Below are positions 10,190 to 21,563 of a stretch of DNA of 64,000 bases, one piece after another. The notes beneath the pieces were generated by a model. That model saw only the letters and a program-made list of their open reading frames with translations, had not been told where the DNA came from and searched no databases. Made by a program: the position numbers and the translations under genes. The DNA lies in the NCBI GenBank assembly GCA_030533445.1, contig CM060072.1, forward strand, positions 11,985,875-12,049,874, read 5' to 3'. Source of the DNA: Cyprinodon diabolis (lineage: Eukaryota > Chordata > Actinopteri > Cyprinodontiformes > Cyprinodontidae). Positions within the stretch are counted from its first letter, which is position 1; each line of letters begins with the position of its first letter.

Positions 10190-11352
10190 TATTCAATACA
10201 ACTCTATAGCGCCAATTCACAACACGTCATCTTAAGGCACTTTACAATTCACCAGATCATACAGTCAAATTGATTCAAAGTTTTCTATCAAAGGAAAACC
10301 AGTTGATTGCATCAACTCATTGACTCAAATACAATCCCTCACACTAAGCATGCTTGTAGCGACAGTGGAGATGAAAATCTCCCTTTTAACAAGAAGAAAC
10401 CTCCAGCAGAATCAGGTTCAGTGTGAGCGGCCATCTGATGAGGCTGACCAGGGTTAAATGAGACAGAAGCAGAGATAGAAAAAGAAGCAGAGGTACAAAA
10501 GGCAACTGTAAATCAGCTCCAAGGCGGCCCCGTCTAGGAAACACAGCCAGGCAGAAGAGGTCTGAGCCAGCTCCTGTGTCAGGGGATAAAGAAAGCACAT
10601 CCAGCCAGTCACAGTCAGAGAAACAGGACTATACTGAAAAAACGTCAAATCTCGAGCATCTATACACAAAGGCGCTGATGGCAGCAGCACAGCTGATATT
10701 TGTCTCCAGGATGGTGTCACAGTCAAACAGGAACAGACCAGATGAAGCTACTATGAGAAAAAGCAGAGAGAGTATAACGTTAGAGACTGAACTAACAAAT
10801 TGTGCAGAGGGATAGATAGAATTAAACAAAATGATGAAAAGAGGTCCCTATGTCATCCAGCAGTCTAAGCCTATAGCAGCATAATTAAAAAGATAGCTAA
10901 TTATAAGCTTTTTCAAAAAGGAAAGTTTTAAGCCTACCCTTAAAAGTAGGCAGGGTGTCTTCCTCATGGACTAAAACTGGTAGTTGGTTCCACAGGAGAG
11001 GAGCCTGATAACTAAAAGATCTGCCTCCCATTCTATTTTAGAAATTCTAGGAACGACTAGTAAACCTGCAGATTGAAAGTGAAATTATCTGTTAGGAAAA
11101 TAAGGAGTGATCATATCTCTGATATAAGATGGAGATTGGCCATCATATGTGAGAAGGAGGGTTGTAAATTCTATTCTGGATTTGACAGAAAGCCAATGAA
11201 GAGACACTAGGATAGGAGAGATATGATCTCTGTTTCATTTTCATTAGAACTCTGGCTGCAGCAGTTTGGATCAGCTGAACTACAGTTTGTGGACTTCCTG
11301 TTAGTAAACAATTATAATAGTCCAGCATTGAAGTAACAAATCAATGAACTAG
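10190..11352 (+). repeat. Dispersed teleost repeat, family A, near full length
   Basis: Starts with TATAGCGCCAATTCACAAC and a CTTAAGGCACTTTACAATTC block, then AAGAAGAAACCTCCAGCAGAA, later GGTTCCACAGGAGAGGAGCC and AATAGTCCAGCATTGAAGTA. This order of blocks recurs across fish genomes. A second copy is at 52236-53130 and a fragment at 25728-25786. Open frames on either strand are short and inconsistent. Its class (LINE-derived or other) is not clear to me. Confidence 0.75.
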
Positions 11353-11389
11353 TTTATAGCACTGTGGCCTTCCAGCAAGAAAATTCTGT

Positions 11390-11640
11390 TTTCAGTTTGC
11401 AGCTTAGGGTCTTTCTGCATAGAGTTTGATGTGTTTCCTCCCGCTTTACAAAACATGACTGATAGGTTAATTGCAAATCTACATTGTCCTTTCTTGTAAG
11501 TAGTCCTGCATGGTTGTGTGTATCTGCCCTGTGATTGACTGTTGTCCTGTCCAGGGTGTACCCTGTCTTTCATCCATAGGCTGATGGAAATGGTCCCACT
11601 TTGACCATATAGGATAAGTGGAAGAAGATGAATGGACGAT
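11390..11640 (+). repeat. Dispersed teleost repeat, family B, partial
   Basis: Shares GGGTCTTTCTGCAT, TTTCCTCCCGC, ATAGGTTAATTG, GTCCAGGGTGTACCC and a final GGATAAGTGGAAGAAGATG-like tail with copies at 17060-17403 and 54785-55075. The 5' part is missing. Confidence 0.7.
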
Positions 11641-11967
11641 ATAACATAATGTAGACACCAGATAGGTAATGGGAAAGGTTTGGGTTTCAAAGCTGGGTTA
11701 GGTAATAAAACACTATTTTGTGCTATGATCATTTTAAAGAAATATTTTGGCTATTTTTCCGTGATGTGGTCCGTTCTGCACATCTGGCCTTTTCTTAATG
11801 AACAGAGACCAGAACAATGTTAAATACAGGGAGCCTTTAAAGGGGTATGTAGAAGACTAAGAATATATGTGGTAGGAGGTCTTCTGTTAGATGAGAATGT
11901 AAGTGAACTATTTGCCATTGATTACTATTTGAGATGGAAAACAAATACATGACAGAAAAGATCATCC

Positions 11968-12340
11968 CTCATTGTTGCAGGGATACTTTTCTTCAGCAGA
12001 AATGGGAAGCTTGTTAATGTTAGTTGGATGATCAGTGAAGCTAAACACCTCTGGAGGAAAACCTGTTAAAAGCTATAAATAATTTCACTTGGTCAGAGGT
12101 TCATCTTGAAGCAAAACAACAAACCTTAATCACTCACATCTACATTGAAATATTCCATACCAAAGCATCCTTCTATTACAATGGTCCAGACCTAATTAAG
12201 AATTATAGATTATGTTTAGAGACACTTATTTTTCACCCTAGATATGCCAAACACATAGAAAAGTAACCCCTACATTTATAACTGCAAAGGTGCTCATACA
12301 AAGTGTTGACTTAGGAGACTGTGAACAAATGCAACTAAGA
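11968..12340 (+). pseudogene. Decayed Tc1 transposase fragment
   Basis: GATACTTTTCTTCAGCAG, then GGAGGAAAACCTGTTAAAAG, GTCAGAGGTTCATCTTG and GGTCCAGACCTAATT follow the order of the C-terminal half of a fish Tc1 transposase gene (Gly-rich block, second Asp, SPDLN). Many indels destroy the frame. Another remnant of this family is at 62458-62690. The 327 bp before it (11641-11967) hold nothing I recognise. Confidence 0.65.
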
Positions 12341-13556
12341 ATTTCAGCTTTTTATTGAAAAAAAAAATGCTCAAAGCTGTCATTTTCTGTCTTCCATTTA
12401 AAAGTATAATATTCAAGCTTGTATACATAAAACATTAGTTTTTTAATTACTATTATTTATAGAATTCTTAAGCTATTTTGTTTGAGAAAGGGGCAAACAG
12501 GGGCCTTAGCTTATGTTGAACTACTCCTAATACTAAATCAATGTCTAGTTGGAACAAGAAACCGTAACTCGGATGTCTGGGGGACAGTGATTCACCTACA
12601 TGTTATGAATGCTGGCGTACCATAAAGAATAAATTATGAACAGTTTAGTTTGTGCCTTTAAGTTGTTGCCCAAAGGAAGACGTTACTTGGATTTGGCTAA
12701 CGGGATATCTTCAGAATAGCTCCAAATGACACAAAACTCATATGGGTGAGAAGAACATGATGTCATAACGTAAAATCAAGGGCCCAATGTAAAAAAAACG
12801 GCGTTCCCCTTTCAGTACCTAATTTTGGTATCCATTGTCGGTAAAACATTGAACATAACAGTTATGATTTCAAATCAATGCTATGGATTACCCATAATTC
12901 CAAGTCGTAGTGTGAAAAATAAAACTCAAATAATACTCAAATACATCGTTCTTTTAAGATCTTAATTGCGGTTTGAAACATATTATATGAGTATATTTTT
13001 TTTACCAACCGTCTAATGAACTATACACGATTATTAACATAGTACTTTTAAGTACCACTGTCTGCTTTACTCTTGGTGTCGTGTTTAAACGGCTCACCAT
13101 CATGTTGAAATCTGCCATGTGTTAGGGTATAAATAAGGTCAGGTCAGGTATTCTAATATCAGGTAGGTTTAAGAGTTATTTTTCGCACCAATACAAGAGA
13201 TGTCCTAGTCTACAATTGCATAGGGGGCCTACCAAGTGTCAGTGACGGGGCCCCTAAGCAACTAGAGTCTCTGCTTACCCAGACTTCCCAAGTATCCCGG
13301 AAGTTCCTGGAGTCTCCCTGATATAGATAGTTGTTCAATGATGCCCGCGAGTCTGATCAATTATCCTGGATTTTAGACTCTGAAATTAATTGGATGGATT
13401 AGTGCAATAAATTTCTCTGGGTTACTCTCTGGCAGTCACCTAGTTACCACTCAAAGCTGTGCATCCTGGGAAACAGCAGAGGTTGAATACTCGAGTAAAA
13501 AATATAAGACTAATTTAACAGCAGAATAAACTAAAGTATATCCACGTCTAATGAAG
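12341..13556. other. Intergenic, nothing clear
   Basis: AT-rich sequence with no coding signal. A G/C-rich patch near 13220-13330 (GGGGGCCTACC...GGGGCCCCTAAG) may be a fragment of a DNA transposon but has no definable ends. Confidence 0.5.
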
Positions 13557-13564
13557 GTGAGGAA

Positions 13565-14166
13565 CAGTGGCAGATCTAGACCAAATGTACCAGGGAGCCA
13601 GGAGGGGGCCAGTGTGTTTTAATGGGGGCCCAGAAAAGCATGAAATAAAAAATTTAAAAAAACAGGGCAAGGCATTCAAATATATTAAGAGAGCTGCATG
13701 AAGTGAAATTTCTTTTCAATAAGGTTCAAATAAAAATTCTATTTCTTATGAGGTCAATATACATTTATAATTTTGGAATTTTACATATTTTTGACTTAAT
13801 TTGAGTTAAAATTACTGTTTTCTATAAAATTTGAATTAGAACTCAAGAAAAAAACTGTTATTAATATTATGTAATTCATCTGTAAAAATTAGAGCATTTT
13901 TTTTTTTTTTTTATTTAGCAGCTGAAAACTGGGATCCTATCTCAATACCACTGAAGCTATCACCTTATTGTTTTTGAATAATTAGTAAAACAGAATTTGT
14001 AAAGAAAAATAATTAAATAGATCCTAAGGACCTATCAGTAACCATGTCTGTTCCAGCACAGATCATCAACAGAATTTCTTGTAAGTATTATGTCTTCGGT
14101 ACAGGGACCAGGAGATGATCTACAGGGGCACTGGCCCCCGTTGGCCCCTGTCTAGAACCGGCCATG
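13565..14166. mobile_element. Non-autonomous hAT element with 8-bp target duplication
   Basis: The 602-bp element starts CAGTGGCAGATCTAGAC and ends with the reverse complement of CATGGCCGGTTCTAGAC. Both sides carry the identical 8-bp direct repeat GTGAGGAA (13557-13564 and 14167-14174), the hallmark of hAT insertion. The interior is AT-rich and has no transposase. Confidence 0.9.
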
Positions 14167-14617
14167 GTGAGGAATGACGACACCATGGCAAGGTGCACTG
14201 TATGCTGAAGTCCAATGAAAAACAGAAAGCACAACCGATGTTCAAGGCTACAAGATTGAAAGTATTGAAAATAAAAAAAACAATAGTGTTCTGTTATGTG
14301 TTCAAGAAAAAAACTGTTAGTATATAAACAGTTGTTGAGAAGTTGCTGGCCTTAAGTGTGTATGTATGACGTATGGGGCCGTTGTCCCCGGGGTCTGCTG
14401 ATGTGGGGGGGTGGAGGGGTCGACAGGGGTATAAGCATCTCCCTGAAATGAGTTTGTGGAACTTGGGATGTCTACTTACCGATATTTACGCCATAAGTGT
14501 GGAACATGGTGGCACTCACTGTATGTAGATGCAGCAGAGTATTTCAGTTGAACCGGAGACTGCGTCATCTGTTACTGAGAAAAGGCTGCAGACATTTCAC
14601 TTCTGTTCTAACACGAT

Positions 14618-14668
14618 GTTTAACATCTTCTGTGCAAATGCTAAGACTTTGCACAGAAGATGTTAAAC
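14618..14668. repeat. Perfect 21-bp stem, 9-nt loop hairpin
   Basis: GTTTAACATCTTCTGTGCAAA at 14618-14638 is exactly complementary to 14648-14668 across the loop TGCTAAGAC. No flanking target duplication is obvious. Confidence 0.85.
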
Positions 14669-14731
14669 GGTTTTAGAGATTCTCTTTGAATATATATGAA
14701 AATATGCTGTTTCCTTTTCGGTGTTCTACAG

Positions 14732-14931
14732 TGCGGATAGACGGAGTTGGTGAGTTGATGAGCTGCCACAGCTGCTGATCATTAAAACCACAGCAGATTG
14801 AATTTTGGGCAAAAGTAAAAGTGAAACCTGCAGGTTTAGTCAACGGTCAGATTCTTTGTTCACTTCACCGAACCTCTGCGGTCTGGATGGATTTTAAATG
14901 TATCAAGACGAAGGATTTGGATTTATTAAGG
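14732..14931 (+). other. Exon-like segment bounded by splice-site consensus, non-coding
   Basis: A pyrimidine-rich tract ending TTCTACAG precedes 14732 and GGTAAGTTTT follows 14931. All three forward frames contain early stops, so it could only be a UTR or lncRNA exon. Two good splice motifs 200 bp apart can occur by chance. Confidence 0.2.
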
Positions 14932-15586
14932 GTAAGTTTTATTTTTAAGATGTAACACCATCGAGTCCTCTTGGCGATGTGATAATCATGATGCGTCGGC
15001 ATTTTATTTTCAGCAGCCCTGATGCCTTTTTTTTTTACTTCTTTTTTGAACAACCTTTAACGGGTTTCAGCCTAAAACGTCTTTATGATATAAAAATATA
15101 TTTTAGTAATAACGTCTGTATTGTCGAAACTGCATTTATTTTAGTATTTTTATGTTCTTCATGTGATGTTTGATCTTTTGTAAGCACAGATCGTCTAACG
15201 TCCGCGGTGATCTACATTTCAGCTCAAACAAAAACAAAAAAAAAACGTTATTTGACGATAAACGTTAACAGATGTTAACCCAGCATATGTTAACTTCTTT
15301 CTGATGAATGGCGATTCAAAAAATTCATAACTGTAATCGCAATATGTTCCACTGTATTTAAAATGACTCATCCGTCCATATATGGCTTTTGCTTCTTTTA
15401 TAAGCATGGATGTGATATCAAAAATTGCCACGCGATGGCGCCAAACTCCACAGTAACATTTCTTTTCTTTTTTTTTTTGGTTTGTCGCTTATAAACTATT
15501 TAGATCATGGCTGTTCAACGTTTACTAGGCCAAGGACCCCCAAACTGATGGCGAGATGGAGCGGGACCCCCTAATATATATATTTA

Positions 15587-15590
<4 letters not shown>

Positions 15591-15632
<42 letters not shown>
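15591..15632. repeat. (TA)n microsatellite
   Basis: Twenty-one TA units between the left end of the hAT-type element and the palindrome. Confidence 0.95.
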
Positions 15633-15635
<3 letters not shown>

Positions 15636-15676
15636 GTGTTGCTGATGAAGGTTCTCAGTCATCCAGGTCATAGTCA

Positions 15677-15846
15677 TTCCGTAAAAATTCAAAAAATATC
15701 CACTGGACTTGGTTTTCAAGATTTGAAGACGTTTCGCCACCTCTCCAGGAAGCTTTCTCAATTGAGAAAGCTTCCTGGAGAGGTGGCGAAACGTCTTCAA
15801 ATCTTGAAAACCAAGTCCAGTGGATATTTTTTGAATTTTTACGGAA
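15677..15846. repeat. Perfect 170-bp palindrome
   Basis: The 85-bp arms 15677-15761 and 15762-15846 are exact reverse complements with no spacer, centred on TCAATTGA. Each arm contains TTTGAAGACGTTTCGCCACC and CTCCAGGAAGC, a sequence pattern that recurs as an interspersed repeat in fish. Open frames on both strands here are a consequence of the symmetry. Confidence 0.95.
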
Positions 15847-16251
15847 GGAAAATATAATTGTGTTATATCAAACTGTTCCTATAGTCAGTCAAATACAGAT
15901 GGGGTCATGTAACAAAAGTAATTTCTCCCTGAGTTTATTAAAGTATTTCTGACTCTGATTCCTTTTTGATGGGACAGCAGGTGTTGTGAATGAAACGGTG
16001 CCCAGCTTGAAAGAGCTCCTATGTGTCGCTGAATTGATGACTGAAAGACATCTTCTGCCTCCATTTATCCGTTTACTTCAGTGTGTTGAATTCATGTTAA
16101 TGTGTATTTAAAGACATTTTAATTAGTGGAAAAAATTGCTGGGGGGACTATAGAATAAAGTCTAATCAACCAAAAGTTTGGCGACCCCCATGCAGTACCT
16201 CCGTGGACCCTTGGAGTCACGGACCCCCTGTTGAAGACCTCCGATTTAGAG

Positions 16252-17059
16252 CTAAACTCAAATAAGAGTTGACCAGTAGCGATATAGAGATGTAATGGAA
16301 CACTTTAACTAAAAAAATATATCTTTTTATTTCAATTTACAACATAATCACGCCTATTAATATGCATTTTCATAAATTTGTTTAACACAATGCAAGCCTT
16401 GTTAACCAGTAAGATGCTGCAATGCAATCTATTCTTGTAAAAGATAAATATAAATATGTAATAAGAAATATAAAAAATTATAGAGAACTTAAACTTATTG
16501 CTGTTTTAGTCTTGGATCTTTCTGTTAGATGTTTCTTTGTTAGTCACCAAAATGACACTTCATGCATTTTATAGACTGGTGAGAAATGTAGGCTTTAGAA
16601 ATAATAATAAATGATAAGGGGAGCCTTTGGGTAGCAGTTGCGTGACATCTATTCTGTGAGGAAGAGCGGTGTTCATCACAAGGTTTTTCTATTGATCAGT
16701 TTCTTTTCTCATAACAGACTAAACTGATCCCACTCCTTTGGACAAGGATTACACATGAATGGTTTCAGTATTTTTTACTATCAGCATGATATTTGAAATG
16801 CATATCTGAATACAAGATGTCCCAAGCAGTCTAAGAATGCTTAAAATCAAGGGGAATGTTTACTCTATTCACCCTTAGTCCAATTCTTGAACTTCCTGAC
16901 CTTCAATCAATTTGGTAATTTTGATTAGTTGATTAAATCAGAATGAATTAACAGATCATTCTTCATTTGATGTTTATCTTGAGCAAAGCTGCTTATGCAG
17001 TTCCCCTCTCTATCCCTGGCCTGTTTCCAAAGGTCATCACCTCATTATGAGTCCACAAA
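16252..17059. other. Intergenic, nothing recognised
   Basis: AT-rich sequence without open frames of interest, element ends or repeats I can name. Confidence 0.5.
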
Positions 17060-17403
17060 GTCACACGCGGGGCTGCACTGCTTTGCAGTTTGTAGCACTG
17101 CTGCCTTGCGGAAAGAAGGTTCTGGATTCCATTCCATTCCTGGCCCGCGGTCTTTCTGCATGGCATTTGCGTGTTCTCCCTGTGCATGTTTGCATTCTCT
17201 CTGGGTATTCCGGGTAAAACTGTCAGGTTAATTGGCTTCTCTAAATTGTCCTTATGTGTGAGTGTGTGAATGTGCTTGGTTGTGTATTCCTGTGTTGCTC
17301 TGCGACAGACAGTTGACCTGTCAAGGGTGTACCACCCCTCTTGCCCCTAGACTTCTGGAGATAGCCACTGGCCTTGACGGAATAAGCAGAAGATGGATGT
17401 AGT
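17060..17403 (+). repeat. Dispersed teleost repeat, family B, long copy
   Basis: Contains AGCACTGCTGCCTTGCGG, GTTCTGGATTCC, GGTCTTTCTGCATGGCAT, GCGTGTTCTCCCTGTGCATG, GTTAATTGGCTTCTC, GTCAAGGGTGTACCAC and a GGAATAAGCAGAAGATGGATG tail. This is the most complete of the family B copies in the window. Confidence 0.8.
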
Positions 17404-18040
17404 TTGTTATCAACTCTGCACAATCCCTAATGAGATATTTAACTTACATGAAGAAACTAAACAGCCTTTTTTGTCCTGTAACATTATTTTGCTGCAAATG
17501 GTTGAATGCATTTGTTTTCACAAAGGTTTCAAGCACCACTCCTGTTTAAAGCACCATTCCAGATCTTCTAATTCATTCAGAATAAGAGTGATCTTAGCTA
17601 AATTAACATTATCAACAATCAAATTAGCCCAAAAGGCTTTATTGTTGCAAGAAAAAAATTACACTACAAATGAGGTTGTTTTTTCCATTGTGATTTTTTT
17701 ATTTTTTTAATTAATGCTTGTTTTTGTGTTTCATGGTTTCCCTAACATTACACAGATAAATTAATAATTTATTTTCGTTATGAAAATTCTAAATGAATAA
17801 ATTAGATTCCGTATTAACAATTGAATCAGAAAATACATACATTTACATGCTTTATCAGTTATTAATCATTTGATCAGAGTCATTGCTTTGTATTGTCGTT
17901 AATATTAAGTTATATATTTTGAAGTTTCCACCTAATATGCCACTGCACCCTACTTTTCAGTTTTTTTTCCTACCGTTTCTTCATGTAAAGCACTTTGAAT
18001 TGTCCTGCTGAAGTGATTTATATATAGATAAGCTCTTCTT
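17404..18040. other. Intergenic, AT-rich
   Basis: No coding signal. At its right end (about 17985-18030) CATGTAAAGCACTTTGAATTG followed by TTTATATATAGATA resembles the 3' tail shared by many fish retroposons. Confidence 0.45.
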
Positions 18041-18042
18041 TA

Positions 18043-19290
18043 TGGGGCTAGAACAGTCTCAAACTCACATATGTGATCCACAAATGTGAAGGACAGTCCA
18101 AATATACACAAGACAAGATCCACACATGCACATAATGATTCTATCAACCACATAGAATGTACACATTCACAAGATAAGATAAACAAAGGGAATTGTGATG
18201 TTCGCACATTTATTAATAAACTAGCAGTGGTCTGGGCTGGATTGCATTTGAGTGTGGATTTTTGAGACTCATCGGATGTGACATAATGCACAAATGCATT
18301 TTTTTATAACAAGCTATGATTTGCAATAATTTAGGTAATGTCATTTTTTTAGCCAATATAAGCCAATGACCAGAAGAGTAGGATCTTGCTACATTTCCTG
18401 TCAGCTCTCTTCGTCCAGAGTCAGGTACGGTGAGGGAGGTCTTTCTTGCTCTGTCTCTGCACTAACTATCGGGGGTCTGGAGGAGGATGGCGGTACATAC
18501 AGTATGAGCCAGATGCCTGGCAGATGTCACATCAGCTGGGCAGAGGCGGTAGGAGGTTAGGTGTAGCTCTTGAGGCTAACCGGGAAGTTTGATTGCAGAG
18601 TGGAGGTAAGGTCAATTCTGGAAGCTACGTGAGGCAACTGTTTTAGGGGTTAATTTAAACAGACTTATTAAAAGCCACCCACAAACCTCTATAGAATTCC
18701 TTAGTTCTTAATTTCATTACTTTAATGGGGTTTTAAAGAGGACCTGTTTTAATATAATTTTATAAAACATTATCTTTAAAAAAAAATGTAAGCAATAGAA
18801 GCCAATGTAGACTTCTAAATAAAAATGAAAAAAAAAGCAAAACATGGAAAACTGCAGTTAAACAGGATATAGCGTCCAAATATGGTATGGGATGTCCATG
18901 TGGTTAGTCTTCACCTCTTTCTCTTTGCTGCAGAGAAATCCAACCCTTCCATACAACAAAGTCACCGCCCATGAGGTAATTGATATGACTGGCTTAGCAA
19001 TGAAATTATAGAATTGGTTGTAAACCATTGCATGTTTAAAAAAAAATTGTGCATCAAGTCAGTTAGGTGAGTTTTAAAAAATCCACACACAAATGCACTG
19101 ATGTCCAACTGGACAGCTGGTATGTTATAAATCAAATATAATTGTGTATACATCACAATTACCTTTGTGGATCTTATCTTGTGAATGTATAAATTGTGCA
19201 GTATGTGCTTGTTGGAATGTGAGAAACTGGTCCTGTGTGTTTGTGAATCACATATGTGACTTTGTGAATATTGAGACTCTTCTGGCTCCA
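18043..19290. mobile_element. DNA transposon-like element with TA target duplication
   Basis: Left end TGGGGCTAGAACAGTCTCAA and right end (reverse complement) TGGAGCCAGAAGAGTCTCAA, each followed inward by CACATATGTGATCCACAAA or CACATATGTGATTCACAAA. TA flanks both sides (18041-18042 and 19291-19292). The 1.25-kb interior has no transposase; the part about 18370-18650 is G-rich and may be a separate insertion. Superfamily uncertain. Confidence 0.7.
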
Positions 19291-19292
19291 TA

Positions 19293-19841
19293 CCTTCTGC
19301 CTTGAAAATTAGAGGGTTGATACTGGGGACTTTAAAAACACGATATTCGATACATACTCCGTATTAAAAAAGCTGAACATGGACAGACACAGGATATGCT
19401 CTGTCCAACTCAAATTCTTATAACAACCAACAATATCATTCAAGAAATAGAAACAGAAAACAGACTATAGAAATAAAATAAGCAACTTTAATTTGAGCAG
19501 TCTTAACATAGGAATGTAAATAGAATACTGTTTCGTGGTGTTTATTTAGATATTGCCTCAAATTTGTAGTGTTTTTCCTGACTGGCTGGTCCTGGAGCAC
19601 TGCAGATGCTGTATCCTTCATGAAGCGAAGAAACAAATCAGCACTCAGCCAAAGTTTCTTTCATCTGTTTGCAGCAAAAATAGAACTTTTTACTGGGCAC
19701 ATTTTGGCCGATGTCGATTAATGAAACAGTGGCTAAAATCGGCCTGCAGATTATATTGAATATATCTGTGCAGTTTTTAGCTTTTATAGATCTTTAAGAG
19801 CAAGTTGAATTTACGCTGTTCATTTTAATCTATAGATAATA
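19293..19841. other. Intergenic, nothing recognised
   Basis: AT-rich sequence with no supported gene or element. Confidence 0.5.
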
Positions 19842-19922
19842 TAATCCACTGTATAAATCATAGTAAGCAATATGTGGAGTGGAAAAAATAATTATATATA
19901 TATATATTTTCCACTCCACATA
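19842..19922. repeat. Left part of a palindromic element split by a Tc1 insertion
   Basis: AATCCACTGTATAAATCATA (from 19843) pairs with AATCC-complement sequence right of the Tc1 (21538-21562, 25 bp exact). Closer in, ATGTGGAGTGGAAAA at 19872 pairs with TTTTCCACTCCACAT at 19907-19921 around an AT-rich loop. Removing the Tc1 and one TA joins the parts into a single hairpin of about 115 bp. Confidence 0.8.
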
Positions 19923-21527
19923 CAGTGGGGCAAAAAAGTATTTAGTCAGCCACCAATAGTGCAAGTTCTCCAACTCAAAAAGATGAGAGAGGCCGGTAAT
20001 TTTCATCATAGATATACCTCAACTATGAGAGACAAAATGAGAAAAAAAAATCCAGAAAATCATATTGTCTGATTTTTAAAGATTTTATTTGCAAAATATG
20101 GTGGAAAATAAGTATTTGGTCAATAACAAAAGTTCATCTCAATACTTTGTTATATACCCTTTGTTGGCAATGACAGAGATCAAACGTTTTCTTTAAGTCT
20201 TCACAAGGTTTTCACACACTGTTGCTGGTATTTTGGCCCATTCCTCCATGCAGATCTCCTCTAGAGCAGTGATGTTCTGGGGCTGTCGCTGGGCAACACG
20301 GACTTTCAACTCCCTCCAAAGATTTTCTATGGGGTTGAGATCTGGAGACTTGCTAGGCCACTCCAGGACCTTGAAATGCTTCTTACGAAGCCACTCCTTC
20401 GTTACCCGGGCGGTGTGTTTGGGATCATTGTCATGCTGAAAGACTTAGCCACGTTTCATCTTCAATGCCCTTGCTGATGGAAGGAGGTTTTCACTCAAAA
20501 TTTGACGATACATGGCCCCATTCATTCTTTCCTTCACAAGGATCAGTCGTCTTGGTCCCTTAGCAGAAAAACAGCCCCAAAGCATGATGTTTCCACCCCC
20601 ATGCTTCACTGTAGGTATGGTGTTCTTTTGATGCAACTCAGCATTCTCTCTCCTCCAAACACGACAAGTAGAGTTTTTACCAAAAAGTTCTATTTTGGTT
20701 TCATCTGACCATATGATATTCTCCCAGTCATCGTCTGGATCATCCAAATGCTCTCTAGCAAACTTGAGACGGGCCTTGACATGTACTGGCTTAAGCAGGG
20801 GGACACGTCTGGCACTGCAGGATTTGAGTCCCTGGCGGCGTAGTGTGTTACTGATGGTAGCCTTTGTTACTTTGGTCCCAGCTCTCTGCAGGTCATTCAC
20901 TAGGTCCCCCCGTGTGGTTCTGGGATTTTTACTCACCGTTCTTGTGATCACTTTGACCCCACGGGGTGAGATCTTGCGTGGAGCCCCAGATCGAGGAAGA
21001 TTATCAGTGGTCTTGTATGTTTTCCATTTTCTAATAATTGATCCCACAGTTGATTTCTTCACACCAAGCTGTTTACCTATTGCAGATTCAGACTTCCCAG
21101 CCTGGTGCAGGTCTATAATTTTGTTTCGGGTGTCCTTTGACAGCTCTCTAGTTTTGGCCATGGTGGAGTTTAGAGTGTGACTGTTTGAGGTTGTGGACAG
21201 GTGTCTTTTATACTGATAACGGGTTCAAACAGGTGCCATTAATGAAGGTAACGAGTGGAGGACAGAGGAGCCTCTTACAGAAGAAGTTACAGGTCTGTGA
21301 GAGCCAGAAACCTTGCTTGTTTGTAACTGACCAAATACTTATTTTCCACCATATTTTGCAAATAAATTCTTTAAAAATCAGACAATGGGATTTTCTGGAT
21401 TTTTTTTTCTCATTTTGTCTCTCATAGTTGAGGTATATCTATGATGAAAATTACCAGCCTCTCTCATCTTTTTAAGTGGGAGAACTTGCACTATTGGTGG
21501 CTGACTAAATACTTTTTTGCCCCACTG
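19923..21527 (-). mobile_element. Full-length Tc1-like element (about 1.6 kb)
   Basis: TA duplications at 19921-19922 and 21528-21529. Terminal inverted repeats of about 200 bp start CAGTGGGGCAAAAAAGTATT at both ends, with inner matches such as CAAATACTTATTTTCCACCA. Long inverted repeats with inner direct repeats are typical of fish Tc1. The transposase gene is on the minus strand and carries two stops. Confidence 0.95.
20139..21161 (-). pseudogene. Tc1 DD34E transposase, two in-frame stops
   Basis: 341 codons from [20 protein letters not shown] to TGA, the standard length, with no frameshift. A TAA stop lies at 20445-20447 (after MKRG, where Trp is usual) and another near the C-terminus at about 20192 (after ENLVKT). 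Domains: paired-like HTH (residues 1-120, with [16 protein letters not shown]), then catalytic Asp in [10 protein letters not shown], Asp in [11 protein letters not shown], and Glu in [11 protein letters not shown], 34 residues after the second Asp. The low number of lesions suggests a fairly young but inactive copy. Confidence 0.93.
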
Positions 21528-21537
21528 TATACTGTAG

Positions 21538-21563
21538 CTTACTATGATTTATACAGTGGATTA
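21538..21563. repeat. Right arm of the palindrome split by the Tc1
   Basis: CTTACTATGATTTATACAGT (from 21538) completes the hairpin begun at 19842 on the other side of the transposon. Confidence 0.8.

Larger units (their letters stand above)
15506..16243. mobile_element. hAT-type non-autonomous element with nested palindrome
   Basis: Flanked by ATTTAGAT (15498-15505) and ATTTAGAG (16244-16251), an 8-bp duplication with one mismatch. The ends are CATGGCTGTTCAACG and the reverse complement of CGGAGGTCTTCAACAGG. Near both ends lie ACCCCC-type motifs. A TA microsatellite and a 170-bp palindrome sit inside. No transposase is present. Confidence 0.7.

Noticed and set aside
15588..15857. Near-identical frames on both strands
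   Set aside because: A direct consequence of the 170-bp palindrome, not two genes.
20695..21180. 161-codon plus-strand frame
   Set aside because: Shadow of the Tc1 transposase on the minus strand.
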